A stretch of 14,560 bases of DNA from Candidatus Agathobaculum merdigallinarum (GCA_019115425.1 DXDO01000071.1:1-14560), one strand, 5' to 3'. Shown: positions 1 to 7,502, counted from the first letter of the stretch. A program made the numbers and translations. Notes: generated from the sequence alone by a model not told the origin.

Positions 1-1614
1 GTGCTCCATGCCGCCGTTGTACCAATCCACCGGCGACCAGTATTCAAGCGCTTCCTTGGAGGCGAGCGCCTTGTCGTTATGCGGGTCCATGTAGCGCAGG
101 AAGTACCAGGACGATCCCGCCCACTGGGGCATGGTATCCGTCTCGCGTTTGGCCGGACCGCCGCAGCACGGGCAGGTGGTGTTGACCCAGTCGGTCATCT
201 TGGCGAGCGGAGATTCGCCGTTTTCGGTCGGCTCATAGCTCTCTACATCCGGCAGGGTCAGCGGCAGCTGGTCCTCCGGCAGCGGCACCCAGCCGCACTT
301 TTCACACTGCACGATCGGGATCGGCTCGCCCCAGTAGCGCTGACGGGAGAACACCCAGTCGCGCAGCTTGTACTGTACCTTGGCGCGGCCGATGCCCTGC
401 TCCTCCAGCCATGCGATCATCGCTGGGATCGCATCCTTGACCGTCTTGCCGTTGAGGAAATCCGAATTGACTAGGATGCCGGTCTCGTCCTTGGCGGTGA
501 AGGCCGCCTGCTGCACATCCTCGCCGCCCGAAACGACCTCGATGATCTCGCAGCCGAACTTCTTGGCGAACGCCCAGTCGCGGTCGTCATGCGCCGGCAC
601 GGCCATGATCGCGCCCGTGCCGTAGCCCATCAGGACATAGTCGGACACGAAGATCGGGATCTGCTTGCCGTTCACCGGATTGATGGCACAAACGCCGTCG
701 AGCTTTACGCCGGTCTTGTCCTTGTTGAGTTCGGTGCGCTCAAAGTCGGACTTGCGTGCAGCCTCTTCACGGTAGGCGCGCACCGCGTCGATGTTCGCAA
801 GCCCCGCCGCCCACTTTTCGATCGCCGGATGCTCGGGCGAGATGACCATATAAGTCGCGCCGAACAGGGTGTCCGGACGGGTGGTGTAAACGGTCAGGGT
901 ATCGCCCTCGGTGGTCTTGAAGTCCACCTCCGCGCCGGTCGAACGGCCGATCCAGTTGCGCTGCTGCACCTTGACGCGCTCGATGAAATCCACATCGTCC
1001 AGATCGTCGATCAGACGCTGCGCATACTTGGTGATGGCGAGCATCCACTGGCTCTTGGTCTTGTGCACGACCTCACTGCCGCAGCGCTCGCACACGCCGT
1101 TGACAACCTCTTCGTTGGCCAGCACGCACTTGCAGGAGGTACACCAGTTGACGTTCATCTCCTTCTTGTAGGCCAGGCCCTTCTTGAAGAGCTGGAGGAA
1201 GATCCACTGGGTCCACTTGTAGTAGTTCGGGTCGGTGGTGTTGATCTCGCGCGACCAGTCGAACGACAGACCGAGCGCCTTGAGCTGGCTCTTGAAGCGC
1301 GCGATGTTCTTTTTGGTCACCTCGGCCGGATGGACATGGTTCTTGATGGCGTAGTTCTCAGTCGGCAGACCGAACGCGTCCCAGCCCATCGGATAAAGCA
1401 CGTTGTAGCCCTGCATACGCTTTTTGCGCGCCACGATATCGAGCGCGGTGTAGGAGCGCGGGTGGCCCACATGCAGGCCCTGGCCGGACGGATACGGAAA
1501 CTCGACGAGTGCGTAGAATTTCTCCTTATCGCTGCCGTTCTCGGCCTCAAAGCAGCGCTTTTCGTCCCAGATATCCTGCCATTTTTTCTCTATTTGTCTA
1601 TGATCGTACTTCAA
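1..1614 (-). CDS. leuS: Leucyl-tRNA synthetase, N-terminal 538 residues (3' end off the left edge)
   Basis: Class I aminoacyl-tRNA synthetase that charges tRNA-Leu with leucine in the cytoplasm. The reading frame is open from 1614 to base 1. The catalytic-domain signature PYPSGQGLHVGH lies at residues 40-51, where HVGH is the HIGH-type ATP-binding motif. A four-cysteine zinc site follows (C158, C161, C175, C178). The CP1 editing domain shows TTRPDTLFGA at 244-253 and GTGAIMAVPAHDDRD at 332-346, with the conserved aspartate at 346. A second cysteine cluster lies at 437-484. About 270 residues, including the KMSKS loop and anticodon-binding domain, are outside the window. The start is TTG at 1614: an in-frame TAG lies five codons upstream, no ATG or GTG lies between, and AGGGGG sits 8 bases before it. 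The resulting N-terminus MKYDHRQIEKKWQ matches the family. It is the last visible gene of the smc operon, 83 bases after rsfS. Confidence 0.97.
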   Translation of the reverse strand, partial: MKYDHRQIEKKWQDIWDEKRCFEAENGSDKEKFYALVEFPYPSGQGLHVGHPRSYTALDIVARKKRMQGYNVLYPMGWDAFGLPTENYAIKNHVHPAEVTKKNIARFKSQLKALGLSFDWSREINTTDPNYYKWTQWIFLQLFKKGLAYKKEMNVNWCTSCKCVLANEEVVNGVCERCGSEVVHKTKSQWMLAITKYAQRLIDDLDDVDFIERVKVQQRNWIGRSTGAEVDFKTTEGDTLTVYTTRPDTLFGATYMVISPEHPAIEKWAAGLANIDAVRAYREEAARKSDFERTELNKDKTGVKLDGVCAINPVNGKQIPIFVSDYVLMGYGTGAIMAVPAHDDRDWAFAKKFGCEIIEVVSGGEDVQQAAFTAKDETGILVNSDFLNGKTVKDAIPAMIAWLEEQGIGRAKVQYKLRDWVFSRQRYWGEPIPIVQCEKCGWVPLPEDQLPLTLPDVESYEPTENGESPLAKMTDWVNTTCPCCGGPAKRETDTMPQWAGSSWYFLRYMDPHNDKALASKEALEYWSPVDWYNGGMEH

Positions 1615-1622
1615 CGGAATTT

Positions 1623-1628
1623 CCCCCT
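1623..1628 (-). promoter_or_regulatory. Ribosome binding site that fixes the TTG start of leuS
   Basis: AGGGGG on the minus strand, 8 bases before the TTG at 1612-1614. The same 8-base spacing occurs at the other two TTG-started genes in this window, which supports the start call. Confidence 0.75.
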
Positions 1629-1659
1629 AAAGTGAATGGTTTATTTCAGGCGCGGCAAC

Positions 1660-1687
1660 GCGGCGGACGCGCTTCTGCGCCCGCCGC
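1660..1687 (-). other. GC-rich hairpin between rsfS and leuS
   Basis: On the minus strand this is a 7-bp stem (GCGGCGG with CCGCCGC), then a 4-bp GCGC stem with a two-base GT bulge, closed by an AGAA tetraloop. It lies 10 bases after the rsfS stop. No run of U follows, so it is not a standard intrinsic terminator. It may stabilise the upstream message, act as a weak attenuator of leuS, or have no function. The fold was paired by eye and no energy was computed. Confidence 0.5.
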
Positions 1688-1697
1688 ATCCCGTTAT

Positions 1698-2063
1698 TTA
1701 TTCATCCGCAATGCCCAGTTCCGCGAGCGGCACCGGTGTGCCGTCCTTCCACAGGTTCTCCAGATTGTAGAACTTGCGCGCTTCCGGCATGAACACATGC
1801 AGCACAACGCAGCCGTAGTCCAGCAGCATCCACTGCGCGGATTCGTAGCCCTCGGTGTGGTGCACCACGGTTTCATGGTCGTATTTCAGCCGCCACTCGA
1901 CGTTGTCGGCCAGCGACTTGACCTGCGTGGTCGAGGTCGCCGAGCAGATGACAAAGTATTCGGTCAGCTCGGTCAGGCGCTCAACCTGCAAAACCTGGAT
2001 ATCCTGCGCTTTTTTCTCAAGCAGCGCTTCGCAGATCGCTTTTACAGTCTGTTTCTCAGTCAA
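1698..2063 (-). CDS. rsfS: Ribosomal silencing factor RsfS (Iojap/YbeB/YqeL family)
   Basis: A 121-residue protein, the usual size for this family. RsfS binds ribosomal protein L14 (uL14) on the 50S subunit and blocks joining to 30S, which dampens translation under starvation. Family features include the N-terminal KAICEALLEKKAQDI, the central YFVICSATSTTQVKSLADNVEW (about residues 36-57) and the C-terminal WMLLDYGCVVLHVF followed by ARKFYNLENLW. The start is TTG at 2061-2063 with AAAGGAG 8 bases upstream. It follows the LCP gene by 24 bases and precedes leuS. The order yqeK, LCP, rsfS directly after nadD is common in Clostridia and supports the assignment. Confidence 0.96.
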   Translation of the reverse strand: MTEKQTVKAICEALLEKKAQDIQVLQVERLTELTEYFVICSATSTTQVKSLADNVEWRLKYDHETVVHHTEGYESAQWMLLDYGCVVLHVFMPEARKFYNLENLWKDGTPVPLAELGIADE

Positions 2064-2071
2064 TTCACAAA

Positions 2072-2078
2072 CTCCTTT
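2072..2078 (-). promoter_or_regulatory. Ribosome binding site that fixes the TTG start of rsfS
   Basis: AAAGGAG on the minus strand, 8 bases before the TTG start of rsfS, in the 24-base gap after the LCP stop codon. No other start codon is available in frame at a suitable distance. Confidence 0.75.
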
Positions 2079-2087
2079 TCAACATCC

Positions 2088-3728
2088 TTATGCTTCCGGA
2101 TCGACCGGCACATCCCCGCCGCCGGTCTCTCCGCCGCCTGTGCCCGGATCGGTCGTGCCGCCGCCTGTTTCACCGCCGCCCGTACCCGGGTCAGTTGTGC
2201 CGCCGCCGGTTTCACCGCCGCCCGTGCCCGGATCGGTCGTGCCGCCGCCGGTCTCTCCGCCGCCTGTGCCCGGATCGGTCGTGCCGCCGCCGGTTTCACC
2301 GCCGCCCGTGCCCGGGTCGGTCGTTCCGCCGCCGGTTTCACCGCCGCCTGTGCCGGAACTGCCCGTTCCGCCGTCGGTCTCCGGATCGGTCCAGCCGCCG
2401 GAGGGCGTGTCCGTTCCGGTATCCGATTCCGTATCGTCCTCCGAGGTATCACCCCAGACGTAATTTTCCTCCGGATCGCTTGAGGTATAGTCGCCGCCGC
2501 CCGAGTAGCTCTCCGGACCGCCTACCATATCAAGCGTCGTAATCTCCTCTTCATAGGGATTAAAATACTGATTGACCAGATCCAGCGTCTCCTGATAATA
2601 CGGGAAGAAGAACGAGAACGCAGTGGATGTGCCGGCTGTGCTCATCGCGCCATAGCCCGGCAGGGTGAAAAAGCGGATACTGCCGTTATTAATTTGCAGC
2701 GCCTGCATGCCCATCCAGAGCAGCTCGCCCGCTGTCAGGTCGGTTTTGACATTTTTGAACACCGCATCCGCGATGGCTGGGATCTTTGTGATATTGGAGA
2801 TCTGCAATACCTGCCTTGCCAGTTCCTTGAGGAAATCCTGCTGCGTCGCCACGCGGCCCTCGTCGCCGTTCGGATACTGCATCGAATAATCGTTGTTGTG
2901 GCGCCAGCGCAGGAAGTGCACAACCTGCTCGCCGGTCAGATGCTGCATGCCCGCATACAGGTCGATATGCAGATCCTGCGAGGGATCGTCATACTGCATC
3001 CGGAACGGAATTTCGTAATCCACACCGCCGATCGCATCCACAATCGCTGCAATGCCGTCAAAGTTAACAATAACGTATTTATCCGGCTGAAAGCCCATCA
3101 GGCGTTCAATCTCGCGTTTGGTCTGGTCGATGCCGCCCATCGCATACGCTGCGTTGATCTTGCGGCTCGCGCCGCTGGCATTGTTGTTGCACATGGTGTC
3201 GCGCGGGATGTTCATCACGTTAATGGTCTTTTGCTTGGTATCCATGGTCGCGACCATCAGTGCGTCGGTTCTCGTTTCGTCCTCATCCACCGCGCCGATC
3301 ACAAAGGTGAACACATCGTCGATTCTCGTACCCGAGTTGAGCAGGCTGTCGACGTTGATCTTATCGCCGTTTTCCTTATCCTTGATCGTCGGGTTGTTTG
3401 TGTGCTGCGGCGGGCGGATGAACATTACAGCCGCAGCCGCCACACCGACAATCAGCGCCAGTACAACGACCACAGAAATAATGATCCGCCGGCGCTTCTG
3501 TGCCTTGGTCAGTGTTTTTTTGACCTTGCCGCCCTTTTTCCCTGCGGGCTTGGGCGCGGTCTTTACCGCGTTCACCCGCTGCGGGGCGGCGGGCGCCGCC
3601 TTGGGTTTCGCCGTCCTGCTTTGACTTGCGTAGCCCGCCCTGCTTTGACTTGCGCGGCCCGATGGTTTATTGTTATGTCCGCCGCTGCCTCCAAAAAGTT
3701 TCAAACGATTTCTGCCTCCAGTATTCAT
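2088..3728 (-). CDS. LytR-CpsA-Psr (LCP) family cell-wall polymer ligase with repetitive Gly/Thr tail
   Basis: LCP proteins transfer undecaprenyl-linked anionic glycopolymers such as teichoic acids or capsule onto peptidoglycan at the outer face of the membrane. This protein has 546 residues. Residues 1-80 are a basic, low-complexity cytoplasmic segment. One membrane helix lies at about 82-104, giving an N-in, C-out topology. The LCP domain spans about 138-390, with FVIGAVDED at 142-150, RTDALMVATMD at 153-163, NIPRDTM at 173-179 and GRVATQQDF at 291-299. An acidic Ser/Thr-rich stretch (about 400-455) leads into five exact copies of a 14-residue repeat plus a partial copy (459-538). No LPXTG or other wall anchor follows. 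The tail makes the protein much longer than typical LCP proteins (about 300-400 residues). The start ATG overlaps the yqeK stop as ATGA (3725-3728), suggesting coupled translation. Which LCP paralogue this is cannot be told from the sequence. Confidence 0.95.
   Translation of the reverse strand: MNTGGRNRLKLFGGSGGHNNKPSGRASQSRAGYASQSRTAKPKAAPAAPQRVNAVKTAPKPAGKKGGKVKKTLTKAQKRRRIIISVVVVLALIVGVAAAAVMFIRPPQHTNNPTIKDKENGDKINVDSLLNSGTRIDDVFTFVIGAVDEDETRTDALMVATMDTKQKTINVMNIPRDTMCNNNASGASRKINAAYAMGGIDQTKREIERLMGFQPDKYVIVNFDGIAAIVDAIGGVDYEIPFRMQYDDPSQDLHIDLYAGMQHLTGEQVVHFLRWRHNNDYSMQYPNGDEGRVATQQDFLKELARQVLQISNITKIPAIADAVFKNVKTDLTAGELLWMGMQALQINNGSIRFFTLPGYGAMSTAGTSTAFSFFFPYYQETLDLVNQYFNPYEEEITTLDMVGGPESYSGGGDYTSSDPEENYVWGDTSEDDTESDTGTDTPSGGWTDPETDGGTGSSGTGGGETGGGTTDPGTGGGETGGGTTDPGTGGGETGGGTTDPGTGGGETGGGTTDPGTGGGETGGGTTDPGTGGGETGGGDVPVDPEA
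2115..2354 (-). repeat. 42-bp in-frame tandem repeat, 5.7 copies, encoding GTGGGETGGGTTDP
   Basis: Full units lie at 2313-2354, 2271-2312, 2229-2270, 2187-2228 and 2145-2186, with a 30-base partial unit at 2115-2144. The five encoded 14-mers are identical. The DNA copies differ from each other only at synonymous third positions, for example ACA/ACG/ACC, GGC/GGT/GGA, GAC/GAT and GAA/GAG. The repeat forms the extracellular tail of the LCP protein. Because the unit is a multiple of three, changes in copy number would keep the frame. Confidence 0.97.
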
Positions 3729-4306
3729 TCATCCCGCCAGCGGATACCCTGCCGTATCATATCGTTATATGCGGCAATGGTATCGCTGTGTATCAGCTTG
3801 CCACGCGCGACCAGCTCGGTCAGCGTCTGGTCGTAGCAGTAGAGCAGCGCGCGGTCGATGCTGACCTTTGCCAGCTCGCGCGCCTTTTCCACGCCCGGAA
3901 AATCGCGTGTTTCCTCGATGTAATCCGCCAGGTAAAGAATTTTGTCCAGTGTCGTCATGCCGTGCCTGCCGGTCGTATGGCAGGCGATCGCCGCACAGAG
4001 ATCCTCGGGCATCCCGTATTCCGCCCGCGCGATTGCCGCCGCGGTTTTCCCATGCAGCATTTTCGGCTCGCTTTTTTCAACGGCACAGGGTATTATACCG
4101 TATTTCTCACATAAATTCAACTGTTCCTGCGGAGAAAGATGCTTGGTTATGTCATGTAATATTGCGGCGGCGGCGGCTTTTTCCGGGTCTCCGCCGTAGC
4201 GTTCGGCCAGCCATATGGCTGCTCTTTCCACTCCCAGAGAATGCTGGTAGCGGTATCCCTTCAACCTCGACAGGATGCCTTTCCTCATTTCATCATTGCA
4301 CAACAT
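3725..4306 (-). CDS. yqeK: HD-domain hydrolase, YqeK family (symmetrical Ap4A hydrolase)
   Basis: A 193-residue cytoplasmic metal-dependent hydrolase. Characterised YqeK proteins split diadenosine tetraphosphate into two ADP, limiting this stress-linked nucleotide. The HD-family metal ligands are visible: H22 (RYQHSLGVE), H51-D52 (ILHDITKH), H85 (LHGKTAA), H110 (ACHTTGR) and D128 (YLADYIEE). Length and motif order match the family, and its place after nadD is the usual one in Firmicutes. The ATG at 4306 is preferred over a second ATG at codon 7, which has no ribosome binding site. The site for the first ATG is only moderate (an AAAGGCGGG-like sequence upstream). The gene ends in an ATGA overlap with the LCP gene. 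The gap from nadD is 42 bases. Confidence 0.93.
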   Translation of the reverse strand: MLCNDEMRKGILSRLKGYRYQHSLGVERAAIWLAERYGGDPEKAAAAAILHDITKHLSPQEQLNLCEKYGIIPCAVEKSEPKMLHGKTAAAIARAEYGMPEDLCAAIACHTTGRHGMTTLDKILYLADYIEETRDFPGVEKARELAKVSIDRALLYCYDQTLTELVARGKLIHSDTIAAYNDMIRQGIRWRDE

Positions 4307-4348
4307 AACCTTGACCCGCCTTTCTTTTTTATATCGATGTTTGTATTG

Positions 4349-4942
4349 TCAATACCCGTACAGGTGATTTCGCTCGATATAATCCGCGACCGCGGGCGCG
4401 GTGCAGCGGCGCAGCGCGCCGCCCTGCCGCAGCTCGGTCGATGAAATGGTCAGGCTGTCGCCCCGCACCAATTCGATTCCCGCGTGCATTGTTTTCCGGA
4501 GCAGCGCCGCCTTTTCGGTGATCGCCGCCCAGTCCTCATCCTCGCGCGCGCATACCGCCAGCGTACACAAACGCGCGATCTCGTCCGGCGCGCGCCAGAT
4601 GCGGTCGAACGAGAGCAGCATATCCGTTCCGACGATCAGAAACAGGTCGTCCTCCCCCCGTGCATGCAGCGCGCGCAGCGTATCGACTGTATAGCTTGCG
4701 CCGCCGCGCTCGACCTCGATCGTGTCCAGCCGCGCCCAAGGGGCGTCCGCAGTGAGAAGGCGCACCATTTCGCAGCGGTCCTCCACGGTGGCGGTGTTCT
4801 GGGGCAGCGCCTTATGCGGGGGGATATTGGTCGGGATAAACAGCACCTGATCCAATCCAAGCGCATCCTTTGCCAGACGCGCAGCGTGCAGGTGCCCCAG
4901 ATGCGGCGGGTTGAACGTGCCGCCCAGTATCCCCGTTCTCAT
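4349..4942 (-). CDS. nadD: Nicotinate-nucleotide adenylyltransferase
   Basis: Joins nicotinate mononucleotide with ATP to give deamido-NAD, the penultimate step of NAD synthesis, in the cytoplasm. The protein has 197 residues, normal for NadD. The nucleotidyltransferase signature GGTFNPPHLGH is at 7-17, with HLGH as the (T/H)xGH ATP site. Further matches are FIPTNIPPHK (35-44), SYTVDTL (83-89), FLIVGTDML (101-109) and the C-terminal ISSTELR (166-172). Its ATG overlaps the yhbY stop as ATGA (4939-4942) and there is no strong ribosome binding site, so translation is probably coupled to yhbY. The order yhbY-nadD-yqeK is conserved in Firmicutes. Confidence 0.97.
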   Translation of the reverse strand: MRTGILGGTFNPPHLGHLHAARLAKDALGLDQVLFIPTNIPPHKALPQNTATVEDRCEMVRLLTADAPWARLDTIEVERGGASYTVDTLRALHARGEDDLFLIVGTDMLLSFDRIWRAPDEIARLCTLAVCAREDEDWAAITEKAALLRKTMHAGIELVRGDSLTISSTELRQGGALRRCTAPAVADYIERNHLYGY

Positions 4943-5238
4943 TTGACGAGCACGATCCTGCGTTTATCCTTGTCCCGCGCCTGACGGTACAGGACGAACT
5001 TGGAGCCGATGCACTGTACGGCTTCCGCTCCGGTCGCCTCGCACAGCGTCTCAGACACGGTGCGCGGGGTGAGCATGGCGCTCTCGAGCACCTTGCCCTT
5101 GACCAGCTCATGCGCTTCGAGCAGCTGATCGAGCTGCCGCTCGACCGCGTCGGTCACGCCTTCCTTGCCGATGATCAGCGTATCGGCCAGTGGATTTGCC
5201 AAAGCGCGCAGTTGAGCGCGCTGTTTGGTTGTCAGCAT
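4939..5238 (-). CDS. yhbY: YhbY/CRM-domain ribosome-assembly RNA-binding protein
   Basis: A 99-residue single CRM-domain protein that associates with pre-50S ribosomal subunits in bacteria. It begins MLTTKQRAQLRALANPL, typical of the family, and carries the RNA-contacting GxxG loop as GKEG at residues 24-27. KFVLYRQ near the C-terminus is also characteristic. A longer open frame reaches upstream to 5397. The ATG at 5238 is chosen because AAGGAG lies about 10 bases before it and the family N-terminus starts here; the extension would overlap rdgB and encodes low-complexity residues. The stop overlaps the nadD start. Confidence 0.95.
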   Translation of the reverse strand: MLTTKQRAQLRALANPLADTLIIGKEGVTDAVERQLDQLLEAHELVKGKVLESAMLTPRTVSETLCEATGAEAVQCIGSKFVLYRQARDKDKRRIVLVK

Positions 5239-5281
5239 AAAATGGATTCTCCTTGTTGATTTTTGATATACATTTCGCGCT

Positions 5282-5854
5282 TCACAGCCGCTTCTCCAGT
5301 TCCTCCCGCAGTTTCCGCAGCGCGCGCCCGCGGTGGGAGATCCGGTTTTTGGTTTCCGGCGGCAGCTCGCCGAACGTGCAGCCATGCTCCGGCACATAAA
5401 ACAGCGGGTCGTAGCCGAAGCCGCCTTCGCCGTGGCTTTCGCGGAGCAGTTCGCCCTCGCATTCGCCGCGCACGGACAGCACGCCGCCGTCCGGCAGCAC
5501 GCACGCGATTGCGCACACGAACCGGCAGGCGCGGTCGTCCTGATCCGCCATATTCTTTAATAATAACGTATTTCGGTCCTGATCGGTTCCCTCACAGTAG
5601 CGTGCGGAAAAAATTCCCGGCGCGCCGCCCAGCGCGTCCACGCACAGGCCGCTGTCGTCCGCGATGGCGGGCAGGCCAGTGAAGTCCGCCGCACTCTTCG
5701 CTTTGATCGCGGCGTTTTCCTCAAATGTCGCGCCGTTTTCCTCGGGCTCGGGCGCGTTTTCCGGCAGCGGAACGACTTCGATATCCAGTCCGCTCAGGAT
5801 GGCCGCCATTTCCGCCATCTTCTTTTTGTTGTGGGAGGCGAGTACGAATTGCAT
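5282..5854 (-). CDS. rdgB: XTP/dITP diphosphatase (non-canonical purine NTP pyrophosphatase, RdgB/HAM1)
   Basis: Hydrolyses dITP, XTP and ITP to monophosphates, keeping deaminated purines out of nucleic acids. The protein has 190 residues. The family N-terminus FVLASHNKKK is at 3-12. Other matches are GATFEENA (41-48), ADDSGLCVDAL (65-75, acidic metal-binding loop), GGFGYDP (144-150) and the purine-recognition motif SHRGRAL (173-179). The ATG at 5854 shares one base with the TAA of rph (TAATG), the tightest junction in the operon. The pairing rph-rdgB is widely conserved in bacteria. A 43-base gap to yhbY holds only the yhbY ribosome binding site. Confidence 0.97.
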   Translation of the reverse strand: MQFVLASHNKKKMAEMAAILSGLDIEVVPLPENAPEPEENGATFEENAAIKAKSAADFTGLPAIADDSGLCVDALGGAPGIFSARYCEGTDQDRNTLLLKNMADQDDRACRFVCAIACVLPDGGVLSVRGECEGELLRESHGEGGFGYDPLFYVPEHGCTFGELPPETKNRISHRGRALRKLREELEKRL

Positions 5855-6582
5855 TACAGGCTCTCCCCCATCACCTTGCTCTGCGCCTTACACAGGCGCG
5901 CGCAGCCGCGTTTGCCGAGACCGAGCAGCTTTTTCAGTTCGGTATCCGAGAACGGACGGCCCTCGCCCGTGCCCTGCACCTCGATAAACTGCCCCGCCGA
6001 GGTCATGACGACATTGCAGTCCACGATCGCGTGGCTGTCCTCGGCGTAGTTCAGGTCGAGCACAGCTTCGTCCTCAAAAATGCCGACCGACACCGCCGCC
6101 ACCTGCGCGGTGAGCGGCATGGTTTCGATCCCGCCTTCGTCCAGCAGCTTTTTGCACGCGAGCCACAGCGCGACGAACCCGCCCGTGATGGACGCGCAGC
6201 GCGTGCCGCCGTCTGCCTGGATAACGTCGCAGTCGATCGTGATCTGGCGCTCGCCGAGCGCCGCGCGGTCAACAACCGCACGTAAGGACCGGCCGATCAG
6301 CCGCTGGATCTCGCTCGAGCGGCCGTCCAGCTTGAGGCTCTTGATATCGCGCTTTTTGCGCGTATTTGTCGCACGCGGGAGCATGGCGTATTCCGCCGTC
6401 ACCCAGCCAAGGCCCTTGCCCTCGAGGAAGGGCGGCACCTTATCCTCAACCGAAGCCGTGCAGATCACCTTGGTGTTGCCCATCTCAACCAGCACCGAGC
6501 CTTCGGCGTACATGGTATAGTTTGTCGTAATTTTCACCGGACGCATCGCGCTGGGTGTTCTTCCGTCAGGTCTTTGCATCAT
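5854..6582 (-). CDS. rph: Ribonuclease PH
   Basis: Phosphorolytic 3'-5' exoribonuclease that trims tRNA 3' ends. The protein has 242 residues, full length for the family. It opens with RPDGRTP (4-10). Phosphate- and RNA-binding elements include LPRATNTRKKRD (68-79), DGRSSEIQRLIGRSLRA (86-102) and CDVIQADGGTR (118-128). The active-site aspartates are D176 and D182 in LDLNYAEDSHA, followed by EVQGTGEG (201-208). Two ATG codons are adjacent (6580-6582 and 6577-6579). The first overlaps the ftsY stop as ATGA, with GGAGG six bases upstream; the second sits nine bases away, so either could be used. The ribosome binding site lies inside the last codons of ftsY. Confidence 0.97.
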   Translation of the reverse strand: MMQRPDGRTPSAMRPVKITTNYTMYAEGSVLVEMGNTKVICTASVEDKVPPFLEGKGLGWVTAEYAMLPRATNTRKKRDIKSLKLDGRSSEIQRLIGRSLRAVVDRAALGERQITIDCDVIQADGGTRCASITGGFVALWLACKKLLDEGGIETMPLTAQVAAVSVGIFEDEAVLDLNYAEDSHAIVDCNVVMTSAGQFIEVQGTGEGRPFSDTELKKLLGLGKRGCARLCKAQSKVMGESL

Positions 6583-7502
6583 TCGTTTCCTCCTTCTGCG
6601 GGCAGCAGCGCTTCGAGGAAGAACGCGCGGTCGAAATCGATCAGATCGTCGATGCCCTCGCCCACGCCGACCAGCTTGACCGGTACGCCAAGGCCCGCCG
6701 AAATCGCGATGACGATGCCGCCCTTGGCCGTGCCGTCCAGCTTGGTCAGGATGATGCCGGTCAGCGATGCGGCCTTGTTGAATTCCTCCGCCTGATGCAC
6801 GGCGTTCTGGCCGGTGGTCGCATCCAGCACGAGCAGGGTCTCGCGCGACGCGTCCGGCAGCTCGCGGGTGATGACGCGGTCGATCTTGGCCAGCTCGTTC
6901 ATCAGATTGGCCTTGTTGTGCAGGCGGCCCGCGGTGTCCACGATGATGATATCGCTGCCGCGCGCCTTGGCCGCAGAGATCGAGTCGAACACCACTGCCG
7001 CGGGGTCTGCGCCCTCGCCGTGGCGCACGATGTCCGCGCCCGCGCGCTTAGCCCAGATTTCGAGCTGGTCGGCCGCCGCCGCGCGGAAGGTGTCCGCCGC
7101 ACTCAGCATGACCTTTTTGCCCTCTCTGACATACCGCGCGGCCAGCTTGCCGATCGACGTGGTCTTGCCCACGCCGTTGACGCCGATCACCAGAATGACC
7201 GCGGGTTTGCCCGAAACGTTAAGCGGCTGATTGTCCAGCATATTGTCCGTCAGCACTTCCTTGAGCAGCGCGCGCAGTTCGGGCGCGGTCGTGATCTTCT
7301 GCAGCTTTGCGCGCTTTTCCACCTCGGCGACGATCTTCGCAGAGGTCTCCGCGCCCACGTCGGACAGGATGAGCGCCTCCTCGAGCTCCTCGAGCAGGTC
7401 CGCGTCGATCTTGACGAACGCCGCGAACACATTGTCCAGCGAACGGTTCACCGCGTCGCTGGTTTTCTGTAAACCCTGTTTGATTTTATCAAATAATCCC
7501 AT
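6579..7502 (-). CDS. ftsY: Signal recognition particle receptor FtsY (SRP-family GTPase)
   Basis: Receptor for the signal recognition particle. It docks ribosome-nascent chain complexes at the membrane through a GTPase heterodimer with Ffh. The protein has 307 residues. The N domain is residues 1-95. The G domain shows G1 GVNGVGKT (107-114), DTFRAAA (137-143), DTAGR (189-193), TKLD (253-256) and the C-terminal GVGEGIDDLIDF with FL (279-296). The acidic A domain of E. coli FtsY is absent, as in most Firmicutes. MGLFDKIKQGL is a short amphipathic membrane-binding start. The ATG at 7502 has CAGGAG six bases upstream. It lies downstream of smc as usual, but three small membrane-protein genes separate the two here. 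Confidence 0.97.
   Translation of the reverse strand: MGLFDKIKQGLQKTSDAVNRSLDNVFAAFVKIDADLLEELEEALILSDVGAETSAKIVAEVEKRAKLQKITTAPELRALLKEVLTDNMLDNQPLNVSGKPAVILVIGVNGVGKTTSIGKLAARYVREGKKVMLSAADTFRAAAADQLEIWAKRAGADIVRHGEGADPAAVVFDSISAAKARGSDIIIVDTAGRLHNKANLMNELAKIDRVITRELPDASRETLLVLDATTGQNAVHQAEEFNKAASLTGIILTKLDGTAKGGIVIAISAGLGVPVKLVGVGEGIDDLIDFDRAFFLEALLPAEGGNE

Noticed and set aside
589..1635. 348-residue plus-strand open frame opposite leuS
   Set aside because: The leuS frame on the minus strand is unbroken and carries every family motif. The plus-strand frame is an antisense by-product of high-GC codon use and its protein has no recognisable domain.
1615..1697. T-box leader upstream of leuS
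   Set aside because: The gap is 83 bases, too short for a T-box. No T-box core sequence or terminator/antiterminator pair was seen, only one bulged hairpin without a U run.
2115..2354. Possible CRISPR array
   Set aside because: The units are directly adjacent with no unique spacers, are in frame with a coding gene and encode identical peptides, so this is a coding tandem repeat.
2060..2452. Minus-strand 130-residue frame through the 42-bp repeats
   Set aside because: Produced because the repeat unit is a multiple of three, so alternative frames also stay open. It overlaps the LCP gene and encodes an Ala/Pro/Arg repeat with no start signal.
5239..5397. Upstream extension of YhbY (152-residue version)
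   Set aside because: Overlaps the rdgB coding region and is Arg/Cys-rich. The CRM family begins at the MLTTKQR segment, which has its own AAGGAG site.
6555..7472. 305-residue plus-strand open frame opposite ftsY
   Set aside because: ftsY has all SRP GTPase motifs in the other strand. This frame has none and no convincing ribosome binding site.
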